Source: a virus. From it: a DNA stretch of 47,405 nt. The notes below the pieces were generated by a model that was given only the letters and a program-made list of their open reading frames with translations, was not told the DNA's origin and did no database searches. This document shows positions 8,013-15,457 of this stretch, in pieces (within the stretch, counting starts at the first letter, position 1; every line of letters starts with the position of its first letter). The translations under genes and the position numbers were made by a program. Location: the IMG/VR virus record IMGVR_UViG_3300027763_002674, positions 1 through 47,405 of that record; one strand, written 5' to 3'.

Positions 8013-8204
8013 TTTTATCCATTTATACCAAACTCTTTCGTGGATATAATATTGAATAGGTTTGTAAATCAATTCTGCTACCCCAAATGCAGCACCTACT
8101 TTAATTGAACCACTTATCCACCACATTAAAATAAAACCTATAAGCGTACTTAAAATACGATATGAGATGGTTTTAGCTATATGTCTCTTACGTTCTACTA
8201 TCAC
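7989..8204 (-). CDS. DUF2061 small membrane protein
   Basis: This 71-residue protein matches the DUF2061 pattern: ERKRHIAKTISYRILSTLIG at the N-terminus, a hydrophobic segment with MWWISGS, and the ending YKPIQYYIHERVWYKW (Tyr-His-Glu-Arg-x-Trp). As far as I know, DUF2061 proteins in flavobacteria and some other bacteria are often encoded beside the sulfate-activation genes cysC, cysD and cysN. Here an APS-kinase-like gene lies just upstream (8856-9326), so a link to sulfate or PAPS metabolism is plausible. It starts on the stop of the nucleotidylyltransferase gene. Confidence 0.75.
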   Translation of the reverse strand: MIVERKRHIAKTISYRILSTLIGFILMWWISGSIKVGAAFGVAELIYKPIQYYIHERVWYKWIKFGLKKEN

Positions 8205-8581
8205 TATCCTTTCGTTTCATCGTAGGTTATAGTTCCATCGGGTGTCATATGACCTGTTCTGATTGCAGTACCACTAATTGCGGCTACATCCGTTGGTGGT
8301 TCGTGATAGATTACATCATACCCCACACCTCTACCATAGTTCACCGATTCAATATCAGGAATAATAGATAACAAAATCTTATCGAAATTGTTCATAAAGA
8401 ATGGTTCGGCTGACAATTCTTTTAGAATTTGCTGTGCAGTTTTGGGATTGTTCTCATCTTGTTGAACATCTCTAATAGCCACCCAAACATTTTTACCAGT
8501 TTGTAATTGTTGGTTGATTAACCATTCGTGTCCTTTGTGCCAATTCTGCCATCTTCCTATGTATAGTGCGTATTTTTTCAT
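8204..8581 (-). CDS. Small nucleotidylyltransferase (HxGH / ISGTxIR type)
   Basis: The 125-residue protein has the two signatures of the cytidylyltransferase/NMN adenylyltransferase superfamily: GRWQNWHKGH at 9-18 (HxGH) and ISGTAIR at 102-108. The size fits a single Rossmann-like domain, as in NadM/NadR-type or glycerol-3-phosphate cytidylyltransferase-type enzymes, and the ISGTxIR form leans toward NMN adenylyltransferases. Context with APS-kinase-like and DUF2061 genes could mean NAD supply, activation of a sugar or polyol phosphate, or an AMP transfer linked to sulfate activation. The substrate cannot be assigned from sequence. Confidence 0.7.
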   Translation of the reverse strand: MKKYALYIGRWQNWHKGHEWLINQQLQTGKNVWVAIRDVQQDENNPKTAQQILKELSAEPFFMNNFDKILLSIIPDIESVNYGRGVGYDVIYHEPPTDVAAISGTAIRTGHMTPDGTITYDETKG

Positions 8582-8583
8582 AA

Positions 8584-8859
8584 CTATCCTTTTAATTTAT
8601 TGTATTGAATTTTGTTCTTTTGGTTTTCCCACTTCATTTCAACAGCCACCCACTTACCTCTAGGACAAGCTCCTATCTTTGGAGTATATATCTTAGCTTT
8701 AAGTGCACACATACACTCACCACAATGAATAAGTGGTGTATCTTTTTTAGAATCACAAGTATCACATATCTCCATACGAGCTATTGCTAATTCAGATTGA
8801 ATATCATTTGGGTTTAGCATTATACCCCATGCTTTGAATATTTCTGTTATTTTATTCAT
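8584..8859 (-). CDS. Stand-alone zinc-ribbon protein
   Basis: This 91-residue protein has Cys32, Cys35, Cys46, Cys49, Cys51 and Cys65 in the pattern CxxC...CxxCxC...CPxxKW, likely to bind one or two zinc ions. The same module with the same flanks (WGI, NPND, CP..xW) forms the N-terminus of the glycosyltransferase-like protein at 12257-13441. The gene overlaps the APS-kinase-like gene by 4 bases. A role as an adaptor or docking domain is an inference from its reuse as a fusion partner. Confidence 0.65.
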   Translation of the reverse strand: MNKITEIFKAWGIMLNPNDIQSELAIARMEICDTCDSKKDTPLIHCGECMCALKAKIYTPKIGACPRGKWVAVEMKWENQKNKIQYNKLKG

Positions 8860-9326
8860 ATTTTTTCAATATCTTTTAAATAATGAATTAATCTAGTAAA
8901 AGATTGAACTGGGTTTTCTGATGTTGTATCCAAGTCAAAGAAATTTTCAATTGGTGGTTCGTATCCCTCAACTTTAAATTGTTCTCTATTTCGTTTTCTA
9001 TTTGTATGAACATATATTTCAACAATATGTTCTCCACAAACTTTTTTGAATTCTTCTCTTAATTCTTTGTAAGGTGCTACCAATGAAACAACCACATCAC
9101 ATCCATTAGCTTGTAAAAAATATGATAGCAATTGTGCATTTTTAATGTTTATAATTCTGCCTTGTTCTGTATAATCTTGGTTAAGAGTGAGTTCTCTTAA
9201 ATTATCACCATCAATGTGAAATACATCCTTTCTCCAATTACGTTTTTCGGTTTGAAGAAATTCTTTTAGTTTTGTTCCTTGAACTGTCTTTCCTGCGCCA
9301 GGTTGGCCAGTAAACCAATATATCAT
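8856..9326 (-). CDS. Adenylylsulfate (APS) kinase-like protein
   Basis: This 156-residue P-loop protein has Walker A GQPGAGKT at 7-14, HIDGDNLR at 37-44, an RIINIKNAQ helix, SLVAPYKELREEF at 81-93, an IVEIYVHT strand and a YEPP segment near 122. This is the order of CysC-type APS kinases, which phosphorylate APS to PAPS, the donor for sulfotransferases. The usual ARAGxIxxFTGID stretch that helps bind APS is shortened and replaced (residues about 110-121), so the substrate could differ. DUF2061 lies close downstream and a sulfotransferase is encoded at 1854-2606, which supports a sulfation role. Confidence 0.7.
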   Translation of the reverse strand: MIYWFTGQPGAGKTVQGTKLKEFLQTEKRNWRKDVFHIDGDNLRELTLNQDYTEQGRIINIKNAQLLSYFLQANGCDVVVSLVAPYKELREEFKKVCGEHIVEIYVHTNRKRNREQFKVEGYEPPIENFFDLDTTSENPVQSFTRLIHYLKDIEKI

Positions 9327-9349
9327 AACTTTTCTATTTTAAATAAGTA

Positions 9350-10150
9350 TTAGTTTATAAATTTTTTAGCGTATCTTTCGAAATATTCTAAATTAAATTT
9401 ATCAGTATTATCAGCCAACCAATTATAGTATTTTTCATATACTTCGTTTAATTGTATCTTTGATAATTTTTGTAAAGGTCTTAATGCGTAATCTCTTGAA
9501 GCTTCTTTATGATTTTCAAAATTATTAGGTGAACCAATAGCTCCACTTTGTTTATGACCGGCAATATCATGTGGGTCACTCCAATTAAAGCAATATGATG
9601 GTACAAAATTATTATTTAATTCGTACAATTGCTTTTCATCTCTTAGTTTAGTGTACCAACTCAATCCCTCATATCCAGTTATATCTGAACGGAATCCTAT
9701 TTCTCTAATTCTATTCATCTTAACAATAACACTAGCTTCTAATGTGTTTTGGCACATTTCTATTTTATTTGATGTTGCAAATAAACTTGCTCTTGGTTTC
9801 CAAGCATCAGTTCCCAATTCTTCGATACCTTCTACTGCTTGTTGAATATGCCAAGGTAAATAAATGTCATCATCATCTGCTAACATAAAATAATCACCAG
9901 TTGCATGAGTAACCGCATCTCTACATATCTGACCTCTATTTTCATAATCACATGCTGTTTGATAATTTATATTGTTGTTCACAATTACAATACTATCATC
10001 TCCAAATCCCAACTCATATGGATGTTCTTCATCGGTATTGAATATAATTAATTCTTTGTTTGGATATGTTTGTGCATGATATTGTGCTACTATCCTTTCA
10101 ACACAAGTAAATCTACCATAGGTAGTACATACGAAACTAACTTTTTTCAT
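9350..10150 (-). CDS. Family 2 glycosyltransferase
   Basis: This 266-residue protein has a GT2/GT-A layout: VSFVCTTYGR at the N-terminus, YPNKELIIFN near 30, then DYFMLADDDDIYLPWHI around 85-101 with the acidic DxD-type nucleotide-sugar and metal site. The C-terminal part has ETGYEGLSWY-like and NWSDPHD segments, which probably bind the acceptor. It overlaps the HldD-like epimerase gene by 14 bases. The acceptor is unknown. Confidence 0.8.
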   Translation of the reverse strand: MKKVSFVCTTYGRFTCVERIVAQYHAQTYPNKELIIFNTDEEHPYELGFGDDSIVIVNNNINYQTACDYENRGQICRDAVTHATGDYFMLADDDDIYLPWHIQQAVEGIEELGTDAWKPRASLFATSNKIEMCQNTLEASVIVKMNRIREIGFRSDITGYEGLSWYTKLRDEKQLYELNNNFVPSYCFNWSDPHDIAGHKQSGAIGSPNNFENHKEASRDYALRPLQKLSKIQLNEVYEKYYNWLADNTDKFNLEYFERYAKKFIN

Positions 10151-10919
10151 TTAAGTATTTTTTATATTCTTTTAATCCTTTTTTCAAATTGAATTTTGGC
10201 TTCCAATTTGGCATCCATTTATTTTCTAAACTTAGTGTTTGAAATTGGTATCCCTTTGGTATTTCTGATTGATTATGATATGTGTATTGTAATCCTAAAT
10301 TATCAAATATTGTTTCAAATGTATTACTCTCACCACTACCAACTTCATACCAATTTCCTTTTAACTTATCATAGTTTTCTAATGCGTATAAATTGGCATT
10401 TATAATATCATCCACATAAACAAAATCTCTTTTTGGTTTACCTGGAAATAATTTAATTTCAGTATTATTTAAATTCTGATAAATAATTGATGCCATATTT
10501 CCTTTATGTTCTTCACCAGGCCCATACACATTAAAGTATCTTAATGCAATACCACCGTTAGAAACAACATAATCTTCACCCATTAACTTAGACCAACCAT
10601 ATAAGTTAGAAGGCTTCTTACCATCAAACCCATACACAGCTGCCGATGATGCGTATATTATTTTTTTATTGTTAGTAATACACCAATCAGTAATCCATTT
10701 TGTAGATAGGTAATTTCTTTCCATAACAAATCCAATATCAGTAGCAAGAGTATCACTACATGCCCCAATATGAAACACTACATCTGGATTATGTATATCC
10801 AAAAAGTTATTAATATATTTCATATCATACTTCTCATCAATACCAATTACTGATGTGAATTGTGTGAATAAATTTTTACCAACAAATCCCTTATGTCCAG
10901 TTATTACTATCTTATCCAT
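10137..10919 (-). CDS. ADP-glyceromanno-heptose 6-epimerase-like (HldD-like) dehydratase/epimerase
   Basis: This extended short-chain dehydrogenase of 260 residues has ITGHKGFVGKN (NAD-binding GxxGxxG at 8-14), HIGACSDT at 50-57, SSAAVYG at 91-97 and the catalytic YxxxK as Tyr107/Lys111. EEHKGNMAS at 136-144 and KRDFVYVDD near 162 are very close to HldD (RfaD), which epimerises ADP-D-glycero- to ADP-L-glycero-D-manno-heptose. HldD has about 310 residues, so this is shorter. It lies between GT25 and GT2 genes and overlaps both. Another NDP-sugar as substrate is possible. Confidence 0.7.
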   Translation of the reverse strand: MDKIVITGHKGFVGKNLFTQFTSVIGIDEKYDMKYINNFLDIHNPDVVFHIGACSDTLATDIGFVMERNYLSTKWITDWCITNNKKIIYASSAAVYGFDGKKPSNLYGWSKLMGEDYVVSNGGIALRYFNVYGPGEEHKGNMASIIYQNLNNTEIKLFPGKPKRDFVYVDDIINANLYALENYDKLKGNWYEVGSGESNTFETIFDNLGLQYTYHNQSEIPKGYQFQTLSLENKWMPNWKPKFNLKKGLKEYKKYLNEKS

Positions 10920-11551
10920 TTTTTATACATTTCTCTATATTGTTTTTCTCTTTTTATTTTGCCTCCCCATAAATCACTTTCAAATCCATCATCTTGCCAA
11001 GCTAATAAATCCGTACACATATAATAATTGTTTGAATACATACTCATATATAATGTATCAATAACACCCAACGTATGTGGTATAGAAAGTACCTTATCAT
11101 AAAAAGATTCATTGATTACATAAGCATGTGTGGCGTACATACCAGCAGTACATTTGGCTAAATTATCACTTACAATATTACATTCTCCACCTGGCTCACC
11201 TCCCATATAAAACATATCCCATTCCTTATGTTTAAGTTCTTCTATACACGTTTTAACCTTATCAACAAACCCATCTACAAATACACAATCATCTTCAAAT
11301 ATTACACAATTTTTCCAAGCTCTACGTTTTGCTTCTTTAATCATTTCAAAGTGAGAGTATGTACATGATATTTTAATATGCCAATCCCTGCCGTTAAATG
11401 GATTTGGTACATCTTCTTCTTTAAGTTGAATAGCTGGGAATCTTTCTACTTCGAATCCCGCTTCTTTACTTCTCTTTTCAAATGCCTCTTTCCTTTCAGT
11501 TCGTTTATCTAAGTTAAGATAAAATCCACCATCAAAATAATCAAATATCAT
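10907..11551 (-). CDS. Family 25 glycosyltransferase
   Basis: This 214-residue protein has the GT25 (LPS-biosynthesis) signatures: FYLNLDKRTERKEAF near the start, the SHFEMIKEA helix at 66-74, VIFEDDCVFVDGF with Glu86-Asp87-Asp88, and a C-terminal DTLYMSMY / QDDGFESD region. GT25 enzymes transfer galactose or related sugars onto LPS or protein. It overlaps the HldD-like gene by 13 bases. The tight spacing with the FkbM methyltransferase gene points to one transcription unit. Confidence 0.8.
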   Translation of the reverse strand: MIFDYFDGGFYLNLDKRTERKEAFEKRSKEAGFEVERFPAIQLKEEDVPNPFNGRDWHIKISCTYSHFEMIKEAKRRAWKNCVIFEDDCVFVDGFVDKVKTCIEELKHKEWDMFYMGGEPGGECNIVSDNLAKCTAGMYATHAYVINESFYDKVLSIPHTLGVIDTLYMSMYSNNYYMCTDLLAWQDDGFESDLWGGKIKREKQYREMYKKWIR

Positions 11552-11552
11552 A

Positions 11553-12260
11553 TTACTTAGGTATTGCTATATAATCAACTAAATGTGCAGCATCAATTAC
11601 TTTTTTATATGTGTATCCCAATGTATCCAATCTATCGAATACATCTTTCTCAGTCCAACCATATATTTGTAATTGTGGTACTTCCACTTCTATAAAGATT
11701 ATAGGTTTGTGTTTTTTGATTGTTTCGATTGCCCCATCTAATACTTTTGGTTCGTACCCCTGTACATCTATTTTTAATACTGCAAGATTTTCAAACTCAT
11801 ATGAGTCCAAAGGTTTAACTTCTACATCATTATATCCAGACCCATAGTAAGCATCTAAATGAGCATTACCAATATTGATTGTATCATCTGAATGATATTG
11901 TAGATTTTCCATTTTAAGGTTTGTATGTTCATCGCTTAATGCTATATTGTGTGCTGTAATATTATCATACCCATTCAAAATTATGTTTCCGCATAATTGA
12001 TAGTAAACTAATTTTTGTGGTTCAAATGATACCACCTTCCCATCATCAACTAAATCAGCAAACTCCAATGTATGAAATCCAAAGTTAGCACCTACATCAA
12101 TTATTGTTTTTCCTTTGATATCTACATTATCTCTAATGTAATCAAAAATGTAATGTTCATAAATACCACCTTTACGAGTCATATCACTTACACCACAATC
12201 ATTTTTAAATATAATATACTCCTTGCGAGTCTTTACATATTCGGTTGGTAATCTTCTCAT
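11553..12260 (-). CDS. FkbM-family methyltransferase
   Basis: The 235-residue protein has the SAM-binding motif IIDVGANFGFHT at 53-64, VVSFEPQ at 76-82, the following NIILNGYDNITAHN stretch and LKIDVQGYEPKVLDGA near 163-178. These are diagnostic of the FkbM family, which O-methylates sugars or natural products. Here it probably methylates a glycan made by the surrounding glycosyltransferases. It overlaps the zinc-ribbon/GT fusion gene by 4 bases. Confidence 0.85.
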   Translation of the reverse strand: MRRLPTEYVKTRKEYIIFKNDCGVSDMTRKGGIYEHYIFDYIRDNVDIKGKTIIDVGANFGFHTLEFADLVDDGKVVSFEPQKLVYYQLCGNIILNGYDNITAHNIALSDEHTNLKMENLQYHSDDTINIGNAHLDAYYGSGYNDVEVKPLDSYEFENLAVLKIDVQGYEPKVLDGAIETIKKHKPIIFIEVEVPQLQIYGWTEKDVFDRLDTLGYTYKKVIDAAHLVDYIAIPK

Positions 12261-13441
12261 AGTAGTACTGATTTTTTAGCTGTCTTTTGTATTTCATTCC
12301 AATAGTACCAACTTGCTGTATTTGGTGTTATTTGTAAATTTTCATTGTATGGTAGTTTATCCATATAATGTGCTTTATAGAATTTACCACTATCACTACC
12401 TGTGATACCAGCATTATGAAATATATTCATTCGTTTATAATCTTCTTCATTTGATGTTGCCCAGCTAAATTCCATATTTGGGTGACACTCCGTATGTACT
12501 CTCATTTTCCAAGCATTCCATAATACAGCCCACATATCAGCACACCATATTTGTAATTCGTGATGTTTTGGGTCAGCTTGTTTTTTAATTTGGTTTAATT
12601 GATTTATATCTTTAAAAAGTAATTCAGATTCTCTTTCAACTCTATCCCAATAATAATGAGTCAATCCTTTCATTATGTATTGTGCTCCTATTGCATTTTT
12701 TTCATACCCCTTAACAACTCCTTTGTTTATACCAACTATCTCACACATTTTAGTAAGTACATCATCACCTTTTGATAAAATGTAATCATGTCCAATATAC
12801 CAACGAGTGTCCGAACCATACCACTTCTCATCATTAATCATGTCATCGGTAATCCATTCATTGATTGGCTTTGTAAATATAATATCGCAATCATGATAGA
12901 ATATAGTTTCATTTTTTAATTCAGGATATTTTTCCCAATGCTGTTTTAGGATATTAGGTCTTATAGATGATATATAATCTTTTGTTACTCTAGTATCATC
13001 ATAAAAAAAGAAACGGGCTGCATATCCATTTGCCAATTTGGACCAAGCTTCAGGTATTGTACCATCTTCTTTCCAACATACGATATCAACATTATTTAAG
13101 TTGATACCCATTTCCATAAAATTATTTAACATTACTTCTACCTGCCAAGTGTAATAAGGAATTGCAGGTTGTGCTGATACGAATCTTAGATTTTTCTTAC
13201 TTTTGTATTTTATCAATTTGTCCTCAACGTATGCCCATCTATTATCAGGACATTGTCCCATTTCTTGAGTAAATACTTTTGATTTCAACATACATCCACA
13301 TAGTGAACATACATTTTTTACACCATCAACTTCTTTTTTGTTGGGACAAGAATTACACACCTCAATTCGTTTGGATGCTAATTCATTTCTTTCATCGTTT
13401 GGGTTGTAATCAATACCCCAAGATTTAAAAATTTCTTCCAT
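12257..13441 (-). CDS. Zinc-ribbon domain fused to a glycosyltransferase-like domain
   Basis: In this 394-residue protein, residues 1-70 form the same six-cysteine module as the stand-alone protein at 8584-8859 (Cys29, 32, 45, 48, 50, 64; CPDNRW). Residues about 85-390 look like a GT-A glycosyltransferase: LRFVSAQPAIPYY, VDIVCWKEDG, SIRPNILKQHWEKYPEL and IFYHDCDIIFTKP with the DxD at Asp184-Asp186. I know of no described family with this fusion. The fused and the stand-alone forms within 5 kb suggest that the zinc module is a docking or regulatory unit. Confidence 0.65.
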   Translation of the reverse strand: MEEIFKSWGIDYNPNDERNELASKRIEVCNSCPNKKEVDGVKNVCSLCGCMLKSKVFTQEMGQCPDNRWAYVEDKLIKYKSKKNLRFVSAQPAIPYYTWQVEVMLNNFMEMGINLNNVDIVCWKEDGTIPEAWSKLANGYAARFFFYDDTRVTKDYISSIRPNILKQHWEKYPELKNETIFYHDCDIIFTKPINEWITDDMINDEKWYGSDTRWYIGHDYILSKGDDVLTKMCEIVGINKGVVKGYEKNAIGAQYIMKGLTHYYWDRVERESELLFKDINQLNQIKKQADPKHHELQIWCADMWAVLWNAWKMRVHTECHPNMEFSWATSNEEDYKRMNIFHNAGITGSDSGKFYKAHYMDKLPYNENLQITPNTASWYYWNEIQKTAKKSVLL

Positions 13442-13488
13442 TTTGTTTATAACCTTTATTTAATATAATTATCAATTTTTTATATTTT

Positions 13489-15408
13489 CTATGGACAAAT
13501 GCCATCCAATGCTTCAACCCCGATTGTTGTTGCCGCAGTTATTGTTGCATTTGTTATTGTAAATGTTCCACCACTTCCATTTAATGTTTGACAAGTAACA
13601 ACACTATTACTATCTGTAAATGAAATTCGTTGACCAGGTGTATGACTACCATACGAAATAACTACATTATAAGTTCCTATTTGAGTACTTGTAAAGCTTC
13701 CATTATCACCAGCATTAAGATAAAAATCAGGACCGTATCCAATCCAAGTTACGGCAACTCCATTAATAGTCATACCTCCAATTGGTATATCCAACGAACC
13801 CACATTCTGAATGAAAATATCAACGCTTGGTGCTGCGGTTGTTCCTAATGTAGTAGTTGATGTACTAGTCGATGTTGAAGTACTTGTTGTTGGTGGTTGC
13901 GTTGTAGTCGTTGTAGTTGAAGTAGTAGCCGGACATCCTGTTAAACCTGAATTGGTGATACCAATTTGAGTTCCACCAGGGTTGGCAAATAATATGCTTG
14001 CAACAACTAATGTAGAAGGTACTCCTAAAACATTTCCAAAAACTCTATCTGTTACTGCAGCATATCCAATATTATAATTCGTTGAATATACAGTTCCGCC
14101 TCCATTACAATTTGTTAATTGATACCAAACTTGTTGAAGTGTAGTAGTAGTTGTAGTTCCCGCTTGAGTAGTTGTACTTGTAGTTGTTGGTGCCGCAGTT
14201 GTTGATGTTGTTGTTGTACTTGTTTCGCCCGGAGGTAATGGAACAGTTGTTGTACTTGTTGTTGATGAAGTACTTGTTGTAGTTGGTGCTTCGGTGGTTG
14301 TTGTTGTACTACTAGTCGATGTAGTTGATGTAGTTGAAGTAGATGTACTTGTTGTTGAAGTAGATGTACTTGTTGTTGAAGTTGAAGTTGATGTTGTAGA
14401 TGTAGTTGTTGTTGTTGGACAAACTGCTTCATTTTGGAATATACCAGTTGTAGAAGCAGGACATGTACCAACTCCATTATTATTTGCAGTCATTCCTCTT
14501 AAATTTGATATATCACCCGCACAAACTGCAGTACTTGTAGTTCCATCGTAAACATATATTTGCTGAAATGCTCCACTACAATCAAAATAATCAACATAAT
14601 CATCAACGCCTGTATTATTTGTAAATGTGTATTCAAAACAATTTGGAGATATATACCAATATTTACTTCCATTAGAATACCAACCAGATGGTGCTTTTGT
14701 AGTTAGTGTAATATCAGTATATAAATTAAGTCCATTTTGCAATAACTCACCAGTATAAGAATAATAATTTGTTTGTGATGCAAAACATGCTTGCCAATCC
14801 GTAGTTGCACTATACCCTAAACTAAACGTTTCAGGTGGTAACGTAGTTGTTGTTGATGTTGTTGATGTTGTTGGTGCAGCAGTTGTTGTTGATGTGGATG
14901 TACTTGTTGTTGATGTTGATGTTGTGGTTGTAGTTGAACAAGAACCAGTTGATGTTATTTCACCATTTGTATTACATAAAAACCAATCAATACCATTTGA
15001 ATAGTAACCAGCAACTACATGGTTTGTTAAAGTATTATCAAAATATAATGTTATACCAATTTGTAATGTAGCCCCAACCCCAGCATAGTATGTTATTGGG
15101 TCTGTTGTATATTTTGTACAAGCAGTAAAGAAGTTTGCACCATCACGACCTAATACAAATGATGTAATTCCTAATGTTGTTGTAGATGTTGTTTGACCTG
15201 TAATATTTAATACTATTGAATTTGTACAAGTTCCAGTTGAAGTAACAGTAATTTGCGTTGCTGCAGCGTTTACATCTACAAATACTCCAGTAGTTAATTG
15301 TGATTTGGTTACGGTGCTAGGGGTAACACTACCAACATTAGCCGTAAGGTTAAAGTTAGGTCCTAAATCAGCTCCTAAACCAGAATTAAGTGTTACTAAT
15401 ATATTCAT
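13489..15408 (-). CDS. Mucin-like adhesin with Cys-framed modules and Thr/Ser linkers
   Basis: This 639-residue protein alternates globular beta-rich modules with Thr/Ser/Pro linkers at about 158-193, 331-425 and 493-527. Two modules of about 55-60 residues (95-157 and 205-257) share the pattern ACxxx...YY...G..LY.D..LT...GxYSNG..W...C and recur in the next protein upstream. A different module lies at 258-330, and a further beta-domain at 528-639 contains IGGMTINGVAVTW. No signal peptide is present. Position beside fibre genes suggests an exposed virion adhesin. The linkers could be rigid spacers or glycosylation sites. Confidence 0.65.
   Translation of the reverse strand: MNILVTLNSGLGADLGPNFNLTANVGSVTPSTVTKSQLTTGVFVDVNAAATQITVTSTGTCTNSIVLNITGQTTSTTTLGITSFVLGRDGANFFTACTKYTTDPITYYAGVGATLQIGITLYFDNTLTNHVVAGYYSNGIDWFLCNTNGEITSTGSCSTTTTTSTSTTSTSTSTTTAAPTTSTTSTTTTLPPETFSLGYSATTDWQACFASQTNYYSYTGELLQNGLNLYTDITLTTKAPSGWYSNGSKYWYISPNCFEYTFTNNTGVDDYVDYFDCSGAFQQIYVYDGTTSTAVCAGDISNLRGMTANNNGVGTCPASTTGIFQNEAVCPTTTTTSTTSTSTSTTSTSTSTTSTSTSTTSTTSTSSTTTTTEAPTTTSTSSTTSTTTVPLPPGETSTTTTSTTAAPTTTSTTTQAGTTTTTTLQQVWYQLTNCNGGGTVYSTNYNIGYAAVTDRVFGNVLGVPSTLVVASILFANPGGTQIGITNSGLTGCPATTSTTTTTTQPPTTSTSTSTSTSTTTLGTTAAPSVDIFIQNVGSLDIPIGGMTINGVAVTWIGYGPDFYLNAGDNGSFTSTQIGTYNVVISYGSHTPGQRISFTDSNSVVTCQTLNGSGGTFTITNATITAATTIGVEALDGICP
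14134..14418 (-). repeat. Thr/Ser-rich low-complexity coding repeat (95 residues)
   Basis: This stretch encodes residues 331-425 of the adhesin: short irregular units such as TSTSTTSTST, broken by EAP, AAP and VPLPP. The DNA is built from ACT/AGT/ACA/TCA-type codons and creates artefact frames on the other strand. Shorter versions occur at 158-193 and 493-527 of the same protein and in the protein at 15458-16696. Confidence 0.85.
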
Positions 15409-15457
15409 ATACTTTTAAATATCTTTCATTTTTGTTTTTAATATTCATAATAATCTA

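Noticed and set aside
14115-14477. Minus-strand Gln/Leu/His-rich frame of 120 residues within the adhesin gene
   Set aside because: It is a shifted frame of the same low-complexity repeat; the adhesin frame is continuous and contains recognisable modules.
14294-14551. Plus-strand frame rich in Val/Asp/Leu opposite the adhesin linker
   Set aside because: It is the complement of the Thr/Ser codon repeat; its composition is an artefact of low-complexity DNA, and no start context or neighbour supports it.
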